Shown: positions 16,654-26,394, numbered from the stretch's first letter. The stretch is DNA of 64,000 bases from Hymenobacter lucidus (GCF_020447265.1 NZ_JAJADR010000001.1:1-64000), one strand, 5' to 3'. Made by a program: numbers and translations. The notes: generated by a model from the letters alone, not told the origin.

Positions 16654-18774
16654 TTACCAGATTTTGGCCCGCTCGTTGGCGGCGCGTACCATTTTGGCAT
16701 CTTCCTTACAGCCGAACGCCTCGTAGAACTGGGGCATGTTCATCAGGGGGCCGTTGGTGCGATACTGGGCCGGGGAGTGCGGGTCGGTGAGCACCTGCTG
16801 GCGCAGGTATTCGGGCCGGGCGTTGGTGCGCCAGATCTGGGCCCAGCTCAGGAAAAAGCGCTGCTCGGGCGTGAAGCCGTCGTAGTTGGGGCGCGGGTTG
16901 GAGCCGTATTTCTTCTCCAGCTGCTTTTCCAGAGCCGAATAAGCCAGGGCCAAGCCGCCGAAGTCGGCCAGGTTTTCGCCCATCGTGAGCTTGCCGTTTA
17001 CGAACACCGAGTCGAGCGGGGAGAAGGCCGAGTACTGGGCGCCCACCATGTCGGCGCGCTTCGTGAAGTTGTCGGCGTCTTCCTTGGTCCACCAGTCGCG
17101 CAGGTTGCCTTCGGCATCCGACTGCCGGCCTTTGTCGTCGAAGCCGTGGGTGATTTCGTGGCCGATAACGGCCCCCATGCCACCGTAGTTTACCGCGTCG
17201 TCGGCCTTGGGGTCGAAGAAGGGTGGCTGCATGATGCCGGCCGGAAACACGATTTCGTTTAGTGACGAGTTGTAGTAGGCATTCACCGTTGGCGGCGTCA
17301 TGCCCCATTCGCCCCGGTCAATGGGCTTGCCGAATTTTTGGGCGTCGTCTTTGTATTCCCAGATCCGAGCCGCCATTACGTTCTGCAGGTACGACTCGCG
17401 CGACATATTCAGGGCCGAGTAGTCCTTCCACTTGTCGGGGTAGCCGATTTTAACGGTAAACGAGTTCAGCTTTTTCAGGGCTTCGGTCTTGGTCGCGGCA
17501 CTCATCCAGTCGAGCTGCTGAATATGCTCGGCCATCGAGGCCTTGATGTTGTTCACCATTTCCAGGGCCTTCTGCTTGGTTTCGGGCGTGAAGGCCTTGT
17601 CCACGTAGAGTTGGCCGAAAGCTTCGCCCAGCGTGCCGTCGGTCGAGCGGAGCATACGCTTCCAGCGGGGCTGCTGCTGCTTGGCGCCGCTCAACACTTG
17701 GCTGAAGCGGAACGCTTCGTCGCTGTAAGCCTTGGGCAAAGCTGAGGCCGTGGAGTTGACAAGGTGCCAGCGCAGGTAGGTTTTCCAGTCGCCCACCGGC
17801 TCAGCTTTCAGGGCGGTGCTGGCTTCCTTCAGGAAGTCGGGCTGGCCCACAATTACCTCTTTGGCCGAACCCAGACCCAGTTGCTGGAGCAGGCCCGTTA
17901 CGCCCAGGTTGGGAAATTGCTGGCTGGCCTGGGCCACCGTCATCTTGTTGTAGTTGGCGTAGGGGTCACGCAGGGCTACGCGGTCCTTGGAGGCCTTGGC
18001 TAGGCGCGTTTCCAGGCGCACTACGGTGGCCGCATTCTTGGCCGCGGCGGCTTCGGTGTCGCCGAGCTGCCGGAACATGTTGGTCAGGTAGGTAACGTAG
18101 GCCGTGCGTACCTGCTTCGAGCGGGCATCGTCCTTGAGGTAATAGTCACGGTCGGGCAGGGAGAGGCCGCCCTGCATCATGTACACGGCGTACTCGGTGC
18201 TTTTCTTGCGGTCCTGGGCCACGCCCACGCCCAGCACCGAGCGGGTTTGGAGCATCTGCTGGCGGGCCAGGGCGGTTTGCAGCCCTTTCAAATCCTTGAT
18301 GGCGGCAATGCGGTCCAGCTCGGGCTTGAGGTATTTCAGGCCGGCCTTTTCAATGGCGGCCGAGTCCATGGCTGAGGCGTAGAAGTCGCCTACTTTCTGC
18401 AGGTTGGTACCCTTGGCGGCAGTGCGGTTGGCGGCGGCATCGTCCAGAATCTGCCGCATCACGGCTTCGTTCTGGTTGATGAGCGTGTTCCAGGAGCTCC
18501 AGCGCGACTCGGCGGCCGGAATCGGGTTGTTCTTGAGCCAGGTGCCCGAGGCGTACTGGAAGAAATTGTCGCAGGCCGACACCGACTTATCGATGTTGTT
18601 CACGTCGAGGCCCACGCCGGGAATGGAGGGCTGAGCGGCTGGCGCGGCGGCTACGGCGGTAGTGGCCGCCGCGGTAGTGGTAGCCGTAGTGGCGGTGCTG
18701 CTGGCGGCGCAGCCGGCCAGCGTGAGGCCGGCGGCAGCTCCAACGGCGAGCAGGAGTTGATTTTTATTGGTCAT
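16654..18774 (-). CDS. M13 (neprilysin-type) metallopeptidase lipoprotein
   Basis: A 706-residue zinc endopeptidase of the PepO/neprilysin family, anchored as a lipoprotein (lipobox LTLAGC after a short signal). The chosen ATG at 18774 gives that signal directly; an earlier in-frame start would hide it. A low-complexity Ala/Thr linker (TTATTTAAATTAVAAAPAA) follows the cysteine. The zinc site HEITHGFDD (HExxH) and the third-ligand block ENLADFGGLALAY are intact, as is the C-terminal CKEDAKMVRAANERAKIW. The substrate is probably oligopeptides in the envelope. It is a tandem paralogue of the gene 112 bp upstream, and both are likely in one transcript. Confidence 0.95.
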   Translation of the reverse strand: MTNKNQLLLAVGAAAGLTLAGCAASSTATTATTTAAATTAVAAAPAAQPSIPGVGLDVNNIDKSVSACDNFFQYASGTWLKNNPIPAAESRWSSWNTLINQNEAVMRQILDDAAANRTAAKGTNLQKVGDFYASAMDSAAIEKAGLKYLKPELDRIAAIKDLKGLQTALARQQMLQTRSVLGVGVAQDRKKSTEYAVYMMQGGLSLPDRDYYLKDDARSKQVRTAYVTYLTNMFRQLGDTEAAAAKNAATVVRLETRLAKASKDRVALRDPYANYNKMTVAQASQQFPNLGVTGLLQQLGLGSAKEVIVGQPDFLKEASTALKAEPVGDWKTYLRWHLVNSTASALPKAYSDEAFRFSQVLSGAKQQQPRWKRMLRSTDGTLGEAFGQLYVDKAFTPETKQKALEMVNNIKASMAEHIQQLDWMSAATKTEALKKLNSFTVKIGYPDKWKDYSALNMSRESYLQNVMAARIWEYKDDAQKFGKPIDRGEWGMTPPTVNAYYNSSLNEIVFPAGIMQPPFFDPKADDAVNYGGMGAVIGHEITHGFDDKGRQSDAEGNLRDWWTKEDADNFTKRADMVGAQYSAFSPLDSVFVNGKLTMGENLADFGGLALAYSALEKQLEKKYGSNPRPNYDGFTPEQRFFLSWAQIWRTNARPEYLRQQVLTDPHSPAQYRTNGPLMNMPQFYEAFGCKEDAKMVRAANERAKIW

Positions 18775-18885
18775 TATGGGAGTAAAAGTGGGAAGCAGAA
18801 AAAGGGCGGAACCCGATGCACCGACAACCTGCCGGGCGGTCTGGTTCCGCTGAGGAAAGGTAGCGGGTGATTTTGAGCGGCGCAA

Positions 18886-21024
18886 TTACCAGATTTTGGC
18901 CCGGTCGTCGTCGGCCCGCACCATCTTCTGCCCGGGCTGGCAGCCAAAGGCTTCGTAGAACTGGGGCATGTTCATCAGCGGGCCGATGGTGCGGTACTGG
19001 TCGGGGGAGTGGGGGTCGGTCAGGATCTGCTGGCGCAGGGCTTCGGGCCGGATGTTGGAGCGCCGCAGCTGGGCCCAGCTCAGGAAAAAGCGCTGCTCGG
19101 GCGTGAAGCCGTCAATCAGCGGCCGTTTGCCCACGCCGTACTGCTTGTCGAGCTGCTTCTGTAGGGCCTTGTAAACCACAGTCAACCCGGCGAAATCAGC
19201 CAGGTTTTCGCCCATCGTGAGCTTGCCGTTCACAAATACCGAGTCGAGCGGGGAGAAGGCCGAGTACTGGCGGCCGACCACGGCGGCGCGCTTCGTGAAT
19301 TCGGCCGCGTCGGAGGGCGTCCACCAGTCGCGCAGGTTGCCGGCCGCGTCGTACTGCCGGCCCTGGTCGTCGAAGCCGTGGGTCATTTCGTGGCCCATTA
19401 CCCCACCGATGGCGCCGTAGTTTACTGCGTCGTCGGCGTTGGGGTCGAAGAAAGGTGGTTGGAGGTAGCCGGCCGGAAACACGATTTCGTTCATCGGCGG
19501 GTTATAGTAGGCGTTAATTGTGGGCGGCGTCATGCCCCACTCGTTCCGGTCGATGGGCCCGCCGTACTTTTTCAGGTCCTGGCGGTAGTCCCACTCCCGG
19601 GCGGCCAGCAGGTTGCGCACCAACGACTCCCGCGAGATTTTCAGGGCCGAATAGTCTTTCCACTTGTCGGGGTAGCCGATTTTCACCTTCAGCGCGTTGA
19701 GTTTTTTCAGCGCTTCGGCCTTGGTGGGTTCACTCATCCAGGTATTGGTTTGGATGTGCTCGGCCATCGAGGCCTTGATGTTGGCCAGCATGTCGAGGGC
19801 CTTTTGCTTGGCGGCCGGCGAAAAGGCCTTATCGACGTAGAGCTGGCCGAAGGCCTCGCCCAGGGTGCCGTCGGTAGCGGCCAGCATCCGCTTCCAGCGG
19901 GTGAGCTGCTGCTTGGTGCCGGCCAGGATCTGGTTGTAGCGGAAGGTTTCTTCCACGTAGGCCTTGGGCAGCCCCGCCGATACCGAGCGGACCAGGTGCC
20001 AGCGTAGGTAGGTTTTCAGGTCGCCCACGGGCTCGGTCTGCAGCACTTTGTCCAGTTCCTCGAAGAAAGCCGGCTGACCCACGTTCACCTCCTTGGCCGC
20101 GCCCAGCTGCAGGGCGCTCAGCAGCCGCTGCGGGTTCAGGGTGGGGTAGCGCTTCTGCAGCTCGGCTACGGTGAGCTTGTTGTAGTTGGCCTGCGGGTCG
20201 CGCAATTCCACGGGGGCGCGGGAGGCTTTGGCCAGGCGGGTTTCAATGCGCTCCACGGCCGCCGCATTTTTCTGGGCCGTGGCCTGGTCGTCGCCTAGCA
20301 GCCCAAACATATTGGTCAGGTATTTCCGGTAGGCCCCGCGGATGGCTTCGGTGCGGGCATCCTGCTTGAAGTAGTAGTCGCGGTTGGGCAGGGTGATGCC
20401 GCCCTGGTTGAAGCCAATGGTATACTGGGTCGACTTCTTTTCGTCCACTTCTACCCCGGCCCGGAAGAAGGAGCCGGTCTGCAGGAATTTCTGCCGGATA
20501 ATCTCATCCTGCACGCCTTTCAGGTCCTTAATGGCCGCAATTCGGTCCAGCTCGGGTTTCAGGGGCGTAATACCGGCCTTTTCAATGGCCACGGTGTCCA
20601 TGGCCGCCGCGTAGAAGTCGCCTACTTTCTGCAGGTTCGAGCCTTTGGCGGCGCTGCGGTTGGCAGCGGCTTCGTCCAGAATCTGGCGCAGCTGCAGCTG
20701 AATACGGTCACTGAGCAGGTTGCGCGGACCCCAGCGGCTAGCGTAGGAGGGCACGGGGTTGTTCTTGAGCCAGTTGCCACCCGAAAACCGATAGAAATCC
20801 TCGCAGGGTGCCACCGACCGGTCGAGGTCGGCGAGGTTGATGCCCACGCCCTCCTGGGCAGTGGTGGCGGAGCCCGTAGTAGTGGGCGCTAACGAGGCCG
20901 TAGCCGTAGGGGCTGGTGTGGGAGTGGCGGCCGTTTGGGGCGTCTGGCTGCTGGTAGCGCAACCGGTGGCCAATGCCAGGCCGGCGGCCACCGCGCAGGC
21001 CTGGAGAGTAGTACGTTTGGTCAT
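18886..21024 (-). CDS. M13 (neprilysin-type) metallopeptidase lipoprotein, paralogue
   Basis: A 712-residue paralogue of the next gene, with the same order of blocks: signal and lipobox (LALATGC), a variable Thr/Pro/Ala linker, VGINLADLDRSVAPCEDFYR, zinc motif HEMTHGFDD, ENLADFAGLTVVY and the terminal DDDRAKIW. Identity between the two is high around the catalytic part and low in the linkers and first third. ATG at 21024 is chosen for the lipoprotein signal. It is divergent from the NUDIX gene; the intergenic region carries a plus-strand -7 element. Confidence 0.95.
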   Translation of the reverse strand: MTKRTTLQACAVAAGLALATGCATSSQTPQTAATPTPAPTATASLAPTTTGSATTAQEGVGINLADLDRSVAPCEDFYRFSGGNWLKNNPVPSYASRWGPRNLLSDRIQLQLRQILDEAAANRSAAKGSNLQKVGDFYAAAMDTVAIEKAGITPLKPELDRIAAIKDLKGVQDEIIRQKFLQTGSFFRAGVEVDEKKSTQYTIGFNQGGITLPNRDYYFKQDARTEAIRGAYRKYLTNMFGLLGDDQATAQKNAAAVERIETRLAKASRAPVELRDPQANYNKLTVAELQKRYPTLNPQRLLSALQLGAAKEVNVGQPAFFEELDKVLQTEPVGDLKTYLRWHLVRSVSAGLPKAYVEETFRYNQILAGTKQQLTRWKRMLAATDGTLGEAFGQLYVDKAFSPAAKQKALDMLANIKASMAEHIQTNTWMSEPTKAEALKKLNALKVKIGYPDKWKDYSALKISRESLVRNLLAAREWDYRQDLKKYGGPIDRNEWGMTPPTINAYYNPPMNEIVFPAGYLQPPFFDPNADDAVNYGAIGGVMGHEMTHGFDDQGRQYDAAGNLRDWWTPSDAAEFTKRAAVVGRQYSAFSPLDSVFVNGKLTMGENLADFAGLTVVYKALQKQLDKQYGVGKRPLIDGFTPEQRFFLSWAQLRRSNIRPEALRQQILTDPHSPDQYRTIGPLMNMPQFYEAFGCQPGQKMVRADDDRAKIW

Positions 21025-21095
21025 GCTGAGAACATGCAGGTTGGGGAGTTGGCCCAAAGACCAGCATTGGCGGGCGGGGCTGCATTGGCCCAGCT

Positions 21096-21103
21096 TATCT
21101 TTG
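21096..21103 (+). promoter_or_regulatory. -7 element of the NUDIX gene
   Basis: TATCTTTG matches TAnnTTTG exactly, 43 bp before the NUDIX start codon, and suggests a leader of about 40 nt. Confidence 0.55.
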
Positions 21104-21146
21104 CGCGCGCACTCTATATATAAGGTGCCCAATTATCAACTGCCCT

Positions 21147-21548
21147 ATGCACGTCATCGACAAAGTGGCCTGGCTGCATCTGCACCAGGGCAAGGTGCTC
21201 AGCACCAGAAGCCACGGCAAAAACCGTTACTACTTTCCCGGCGGCAAGCGGGAGCCCGGCGAAACCGATGCCCAAACCCTGATCCGAGAAATCCGGGAGG
21301 AGCTAACGGTGGAGCTGGAGCCCGGCAGCCTGCGCTATATCGGGACGTTCGAGGCTCAGGCCCACGGCCACGCCGCCGGGGTGCTGGTCCGGATGATTTG
21401 CTACGCGGCCCGGTACGAGGGCGTGCTGCAGCCCGCCGCCGAAATTGCGGAAGTGGTCTGGCTCACCTACCAGCACCGGCCCCAGGTGTCGCCCGTCGAC
21501 CAACTAATTTTCGACTGGCTGCAGGCGCAGGGCCAATTGGCTGATTAG
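21147..21548 (+). CDS. NUDIX hydrolase
   Basis: A 133-residue cytoplasmic hydrolase of nucleoside diphosphates linked to another group. The Nudix box is complete: GGKREPGETDAQTLIREI followed by REEL, fitting Gx5Ex7REUxEExGU except for the last glycine. The preceding GKNRYYFPGGK block resembles MutT-like or ADP-ribose pyrophosphatase members. The exact substrate cannot be read from sequence. Confidence 0.9.
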   Translation: MHVIDKVAWLHLHQGKVLSTRSHGKNRYYFPGGKREPGETDAQTLIREIREELTVELEPGSLRYIGTFEAQAHGHAAGVLVRMICYAARYEGVLQPAAEIAEVVWLTYQHRPQVSPVDQLIFDWLQAQGQLAD

Positions 21549-21572
21549 GGTCAGGGCCCACCCTAAAATAAC

Positions 21573-21660
21573 GTCCTGCTGCGCTTGCCGAAGCATCTAT
21601 ACTGCACCGGTAAAATCAGTTACCATTGCGGGAGAGATGCTTCGGCAAGCGCAGCAGGAC
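21573..21660. repeat. REP-like inverted repeat, probable bidirectional terminator
   Basis: Perfect 26-bp arms (21573-21598 and 21635-21660) starting GTCCTGCTGCGCTTGCCG, with a 36-nt loop that itself contains GGTAA/TTACC. It lies between the convergent NUDIX and old-yellow-enzyme genes. The arm starts GTCCTGCT, as does the element at 27543-27609. Confidence 0.75.
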
Positions 21661-21693
21661 CGTTTTATATTTAGCCTTAATTGCCAAGCGCAC

Positions 21694-22767
21694 CTACTTC
21701 TTCGCGCGCTTCGCCCGGGCGTACTGATCGGGCCAGGCCACGTCCACGCCCAGCTCCTGGGCCGCGTGCAGCGGGAAGTACGGGTCGCGCAGCATTTCGC
21801 GGGCCAGCAGCACCAGGTCGGCCTGGCCGCTGGCAATGATGGCCTCGGCCTGGGCCGCGTTGGTGATAATGCCCACGGCCCCGGTCAGGATGTCGGCTTC
21901 CTGGCGGATTTTTTCGGCAAACTGCACCTGGTAGCCCGGGCCCACCGGAATATCAGCGGTAGGCACGTTGCCGCCGGTCGAGCAGTCAATCAGATCCACG
22001 CCCCGGTCTTTGAGAATGGCGGCCAGCGCCACCGAGTCGGCGGGCGTCCAGCCGCCCTCGGTCCAGTCGGTGGCCGAGATGCGCACAAACAGCGGGTACT
22101 CGGCCGGCCACTCGGCGCGGGTAGCTTCCACTACCTGCAGCAGCAGCCGGATGCGGTTGTCGAACGAGCCACCGTAGCTGTCGGTGCGGGCGTTGCTCAG
22201 CGGCGACAGAAACTCCTGGAGCAAGTAGCCGTGGGCTGCGTGTATCTCAACCACCTGAAAGCCAGCAGCCAAAGCCCGTAGCGTAGCCGCCCGGAAGTCG
22301 GCAATTACCCTGTCGATACCGGTCTGGTCCAGCTCCGTGGGGGCGGGTTGGCCGGCGTGAAAGGGAATGGCGCTGGGCGCTACTGTTTGCCAGCCGCCTT
22401 CCGCTTCGGGCACGATGCCGCTGCCTTTCCAGGACGTGTAGGTGCTGGCTTTGCGGCCGGCGTGGGCCAGCTGAATGCCCGCCACCGCGCCGTGCTCGGC
22501 CAGAAACGTGGTAATGCGCTTGAGGCCCGGCAGGTGCTCGTCGTGCCAGATGCCCAGGTCGTCGGGGGTGATGCGGCCCTCCGGCGACACGGCCGCCGCC
22601 TCGGTAATAATCAGGCCCGCGCCGCCCACGGCCCGGCTGCCCAGGTGTACCACGTGCCAGTCGTTGACAAACCCATCGATGCTGCTGTACATGCACATGG
22701 GCGACACGGTAATGCGGTTTTTAATCGTGAGGCCGCGAATGGTAAGCGGGGTGAACAGGCTGGACAT
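21694..22767 (-). CDS. NADH:flavin oxidoreductase, old yellow enzyme (YqjM-like)
   Basis: A 357-residue FMN enzyme that reduces activated C=C bonds using NAD(P)H. The sequence starts [17 protein letters not shown] and has [13 protein letters not shown] (the Cys of the YqjM class), [10 protein letters not shown], the [20 protein letters not shown] block and the C-terminal [14 protein letters not shown]. Length and motifs fit the YqjM/NamA subgroup. The physiological substrate is unknown. It is transcribed alone. Confidence 0.94.
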   Translation of the reverse strand: MSSLFTPLTIRGLTIKNRITVSPMCMYSSIDGFVNDWHVVHLGSRAVGGAGLIITEAAAVSPEGRITPDDLGIWHDEHLPGLKRITTFLAEHGAVAGIQLAHAGRKASTYTSWKGSGIVPEAEGGWQTVAPSAIPFHAGQPAPTELDQTGIDRVIADFRAATLRALAAGFQVVEIHAAHGYLLQEFLSPLSNARTDSYGGSFDNRIRLLLQVVEATRAEWPAEYPLFVRISATDWTEGGWTPADSVALAAILKDRGVDLIDCSTGGNVPTADIPVGPGYQVQFAEKIRQEADILTGAVGIITNAAQAEAIIASGQADLVLLAREMLRDPYFPLHAAQELGVDVAWPDQYARAKRAKK

Positions 22768-22848
22768 AGGTAGAAGGGAAGGTATAATGGACGAACGTAA
22801 GTAAGCTAAACTACCACCGGCCAGCCAGGGTTTTGCCGCGCTAGCGGC

Positions 22849-23457
22849 CTACTCGACAATCACGCCGTATTTGCCCACCAGCCCGAGCAGGCCGGGCAGC
22901 GTGAAGCGGGCCTTGGTAAGCGTGTTGCCGTCGGGGTCGATGCTGAACTGGGAGGCGGTGGTGAAGTCGGCGGCCGTGAGCAGGGTATTGCGAAACACGG
23001 CGTTGAGCAGCGTGCAGTCCTGAAACACGGCTTCGGTGAGGTCGGCGCTGGTGAAGTCGGCCTCGGTGAGGGAGCAGCCCACGAATCGGGCGCCGCGCAT
23101 CTTCTTGCCAAAAAACGAGGCGTAGTGCAGCTGGCAGCCCGTGAAATGGACCTCAAACAGAAAGTCGCGGCAGGCTGCAAACTGTAGGCCCGAGAGCTTG
23201 CAGTCGGTGAAGGCCACGTTCTGCAGGCCCGCGCCCGAGAGCTTGGCCGAGGCCAGGTTGCAGCGCTCAAACAGACAGTCGGTAAACCGAAAAGCGCCTA
23301 GGTTAGCCCCTGAAAAGTCGCCGCCCACGAAATGGCACTGCTCAAACTCCGTATCGGGGTGGGCGGCCAGCGTGCGGGCATCCCACTGCTCGAAGCGGTT
23401 TTCGGGGGCAAATACGGTGGACTTGCGTGAAGACTGGGCGGCGCGGCGTGGTTTCAT
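22849..23457 (-). CDS. pentapeptide-repeat protein
   Basis: A 202-residue protein made of A(D/N)LXX-type five-residue repeats that would form a right-handed quadrilateral beta-helix (GANLGAFRFTDCLFERCNLA, TEADFTSADLTEAVFQDCTL). The N-terminal 30 residues are basic and lack a signal peptide, so it is probably cytoplasmic. Some members protect DNA gyrase from quinolones, but this one lacks features that would show that. Function unknown. Confidence 0.88.
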   Translation of the reverse strand: MKPRRAAQSSRKSTVFAPENRFEQWDARTLAAHPDTEFEQCHFVGGDFSGANLGAFRFTDCLFERCNLASAKLSGAGLQNVAFTDCKLSGLQFAACRDFLFEVHFTGCQLHYASFFGKKMRGARFVGCSLTEADFTSADLTEAVFQDCTLLNAVFRNTLLTAADFTTASQFSIDPDGNTLTKARFTLPGLLGLVGKYGVIVE

Positions 23458-23505
23458 GGCTGCTAGTAGAAAAAAGGGTAATTCAGGTTCCTAGCTGATA
23501 ACAAC

Positions 23506-23919
23506 TTACAGCTGGCGCTGCAGCCACGCAATAGCCGCACCTTCCTCCACAAACCGCTCCCCTAGAAATGGCTTGTCCTGAAAATAGGCCGCGGGTGGAA
23601 AGGCAGCGTCGGCATCCTGGTCGCGCAGCGTAACGGGGGCCAGCAGGTAGGCCAGGTAGGTGCGGGCGCCCAGGCGTGGCTGCAGCAGCGGCAGAAAGGT
23701 AGCGACCATCCATTGAGCCCCTTCCCGGTCGGTATTGAAGCGCCGCCGCCCATCGAGCAGCCAGTGCCGGCAGCGGTAGTGTGCCGCGTATTCGAGCAGC
23801 AGCAGGTAGCCCTGCTGCATTTCGGCCACCGTAATTAGCCGCTGCCACCGCACCACCAATATGCCCAGATCGGGGCGGTAGTCGATGGTTAGAAACTCGG
23901 GCGGCGGGGGCAGCATCAT
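23506..23919 (-). CDS. small cytoplasmic protein, STAS/SpoIIAA-like
   Basis: A 137-residue protein from ATG at 23919; the upstream in-frame extension is unlikely. The pattern (LTIDYRPDLGILVVRWQR, then helix, then HWLLDGRRRFN, then helix) suggests an alpha/beta fold resembling SpoIIAA/STAS proteins of Bacteroidota. No catalytic motif is seen. A minus-strand terminator-like hairpin lies about 80-115 bp upstream and might attenuate this gene. Confidence 0.6.
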   Translation of the reverse strand: MMLPPPPEFLTIDYRPDLGILVVRWQRLITVAEMQQGYLLLLEYAAHYRCRHWLLDGRRRFNTDREGAQWMVATFLPLLQPRLGARTYLAYLLAPVTLRDQDADAAFPPAAYFQDKPFLGERFVEEGAAIAWLQRQL

Positions 23920-24528
23920 GGCGGGCTTTAAGCCGGTAAAGCTACGGCTCAGCTCTGCAATCCGGAACGGGCGGCCGGAATATTGCGGCGGGCCAGCAAA
24001 AAAACAGGCACGAGACAAAGCCCCGCGCCTGTAAACAAGCGGGTTGAGAGTTCAAACGCCCAACCACTACTTGCCCGGATCTGGCGCCGGAGCGCCGTAT
24101 GTAGTACGCTTTATTGACGAAGACGCCGGCTCCGATACGCCCCACCTGCCCCTGAATTACTCTTGCCGTCGGCAGCTAAGACGAGCACAATATTCCTCAC
24201 CGGCGTCTGCTTCCGCAATACCCACTTCTGGGTATTCTGCCGGCCGCACCAGAGGCCGAGCGAGCCTGCCGGGGCCGGCCTGTCGCCACGCCAGATGCGC
24301 TTATAGTTCTATTGGGCTGGGCTGGCCAAGAAGGCCGGCAATTGCCTTTGCCATTGCTAACCGTTGTTAGTCAGTTGGGTAGTCAGTGTTCAGGCTTGAA
24401 AAATTACAAGTTATTCTATTTAACGAATAACCATTTGTTCGGAATAATACAATAAACTTGTAGTTCAGTCGGAAGACTGAGCTGGCCTGAAATGGTCGGC
24501 TTAGCCTGTTACCTGCCAAGTTGGATTT
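23920..24528. other. 608-bp intergenic region between divergent genes
   Basis: Between the minus-strand STAS-like gene and the plus-strand serine hydrolase. It holds a minus-strand hairpin with a T-run (23998-24032) and an AT-rich stretch near 24395-24470 that is probably the serine hydrolase promoter. Possible short frames here show no family resemblance. Confidence 0.45.
23998..24032 (-). terminator. orphan minus-strand terminator-like hairpin
   Basis: On the minus strand, ACAGGC (24032-24027) pairs with GCCTGT (24009-24004) and is followed by seven T (24004-23998). No minus-strand gene ends upstream of it, since the serine hydrolase runs the other way. It could end a small RNA or act as a leader attenuator. 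Confidence 0.5.
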
Positions 24529-26301
24529 GTGAAGAAATTACTGGCCCTGTTGCTGGGGCTGCTGGCTTTTCCTGCGCTAGCCCAAACCGGAGCCTCCACC
24601 CCGCAGCTCGCTCACTGCGACGCGGCCATCGAGCAATTTATGCAGCGCTGGAAAATTCCCGGTGCTTCCGTGGCTATCAGCCGGCAGGGCAAGCTGGTGT
24701 ATAGCCGCGCCTTTGGCTACGCCGACCTGGCCCGTACCGTGCCCCTGCAGCCCTCTCACCTGCTGCGAGTAGCCAGCGTATCGAAGCCCGTGACGGCTAC
24801 GGCCATTATGAAGCTGGTGGAAGAAGGGCGCATCGAGCTGAGCCACAAAGCCTTCGGGCCGGAGGGCTACCTACAGTCGGCCTACTACACCAGCGCCATT
24901 CACGACGAGCGGATCTACGACATTACAGTACAACAGCTGCTGGAGCACAGCGCCGGCTGGAACCGCAACAACGGCACCGACGGCTTCTCCACCTCCGACC
25001 CCATCGACTTCCCGCTGCACGTGGCCGATGCGTTGAGCGTACCCAACCCCGTTGGCGACTCCACGATGGTGCGCTTCCTGCTCACTAAAGGCCTCGATTT
25101 CCGGCCCGGGGCGCGGTTTGCCTATTCCAACGTGGGCTACCTGGTGCTGGGCAAGATTCTGGAAAAGGTAACCGGGCAGCCCTACGAAGCCTGGGTACAG
25201 CAGCACATTCTGGCTCCGGCCGGCATTCAGGAAGCCCACTTGGGCCACAACCTGCTGGCCGACAAAGCCGAGCGGGAAGCCGAATACTTCAGCAAAGACC
25301 ACCGCGCCTCGTGCTACGGCACCGGCAAAAGCGTATCGGCCCCTTACGGCAGCTGGAACCTGGAGGCCATGAATGCCCACGGCGGCTGGCTGTTTACGGC
25401 CCGCGACTTGGTGCGCTTTCTGCTGGCCACCGACGGCAACCCCGCCCGCCCCGACGTGCTGGCGCCGGCCACCGTGGAGCTGATGCAGGAGCCCTCAGAA
25501 AATAACCGCCACTACGGCAAAGGCTGGATGGTGAGCAAAAAGGTGAACTGGCACACGGGCAGCCTCGACGGCACCGCCAGCTGCGTAGCCCAAACGGCCG
25601 ACGGCTACACCTGGGCCATTCTGCTGAACGGCCGCGCCAACCCCAACCGCTTCTGGAACGACCTGGAAAAGCTGGGCTGGGAATGCGTGGAAGGTGTGAC
25701 CGAGTGGCCCGCCCAGGATTTCTTTCCGCCCGACCAAAACGCGGCCCATCTGCGCGGTACCGCCGTGCAGCCCACCACCGCCACCCTGCGCTGGACCAAC
25801 GGTAACGGCACTCGGCGCTTGGTGGTGCTCAAGGAAGGTAGCCCCGTCGAAAACCTGCCCCAGGATGGCACCAGCTACGCCGCCGATGCCAGCTATGGCC
25901 ACGGCTCGGCGCTGGGCAAGGGCACCTTCGTGGTAGCCGCCGGTCCCGACAGCCTCGTGGCCCTGCGCAACCTGCTGCCCAACAAGACTTACTACGCCCG
26001 GGTGGTGGAGTATTTTCAGAATGAGGCCACCGGCCAGCAAGCCATGTACGCCCTGGATGGTAACCCTACCTGGCAGTTTCATACGCCGGCTGCGCCTTCA
26101 CTACTGGCTAAGATGAGTCGGCCGGCCACCAAGAAAGCATCGGCGGCACGACACACCGGGAGAAAGACCAACGTGAGCAAAACACCCGCTAAAAAGCCGC
26201 TTCCGGCCCCAGCCACACCGGCCGCCGACGACCCCACCCACGTGTCGCAGTCGTACCTAGAGAAGCTGCGTACGTTGCTTAAGTGGTTTGCTAAAGCATA
26301 A
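24529..26301 (+). CDS. exported serine hydrolase (class C beta-lactamase fold)
   Basis: A 590-residue protein with a GTG start and a clear signal peptide (KKLLALLLGLLAFPALAQ). The catalytic domain has the SxxK motif SVSK in VASVSKPVTATAIM, YSN in FAYSNVGYLVLGKIL and HTG in NWHTGSLDG. Members act as esterases, D-aminopeptidases or beta-lactamases. After about residue 390 there is a beta-sandwich (fibronectin-like) segment with LRNLLPNKTYYARVVEY, then a tail rich in Lys, Ala and Pro (about 530-580). The tail is too basic for a membrane anchor and could bind wall polymer. Role unknown. Confidence 0.88.
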   Translation: MKKLLALLLGLLAFPALAQTGASTPQLAHCDAAIEQFMQRWKIPGASVAISRQGKLVYSRAFGYADLARTVPLQPSHLLRVASVSKPVTATAIMKLVEEGRIELSHKAFGPEGYLQSAYYTSAIHDERIYDITVQQLLEHSAGWNRNNGTDGFSTSDPIDFPLHVADALSVPNPVGDSTMVRFLLTKGLDFRPGARFAYSNVGYLVLGKILEKVTGQPYEAWVQQHILAPAGIQEAHLGHNLLADKAEREAEYFSKDHRASCYGTGKSVSAPYGSWNLEAMNAHGGWLFTARDLVRFLLATDGNPARPDVLAPATVELMQEPSENNRHYGKGWMVSKKVNWHTGSLDGTASCVAQTADGYTWAILLNGRANPNRFWNDLEKLGWECVEGVTEWPAQDFFPPDQNAAHLRGTAVQPTTATLRWTNGNGTRRLVVLKEGSPVENLPQDGTSYAADASYGHGSALGKGTFVVAAGPDSLVALRNLLPNKTYYARVVEYFQNEATGQQAMYALDGNPTWQFHTPAAPSLLAKMSRPATKKASAARHTGRKTNVSKTPAKKPLPAPATPAADDPTHVSQSYLEKLRTLLKWFAKA

Positions 26302-26387
26302 GACCAAAAAACAGCGGAACAGAAGTAGCGGCTGTTTCTGGGATACTGCTGGTTACTGAAATAAAGGAAAAGTCCGGGCGGGGCGTG

Positions 26388-26394
26388 TACTTTG
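26388..26394 (+). promoter_or_regulatory. -7-like element of the Gfo/Idh gene
   Basis: TACTTTG, 58 bp before the start codon. Similar TACTTTG elements lie before other genes in this window. Confidence 0.4.

Noticed and set aside
24044..24370. Plus-strand frame in the 600-bp intergenic region
   Set aside because: Ser/Arg/Pro composition, no initiation signal and no domain; treated as non-coding.
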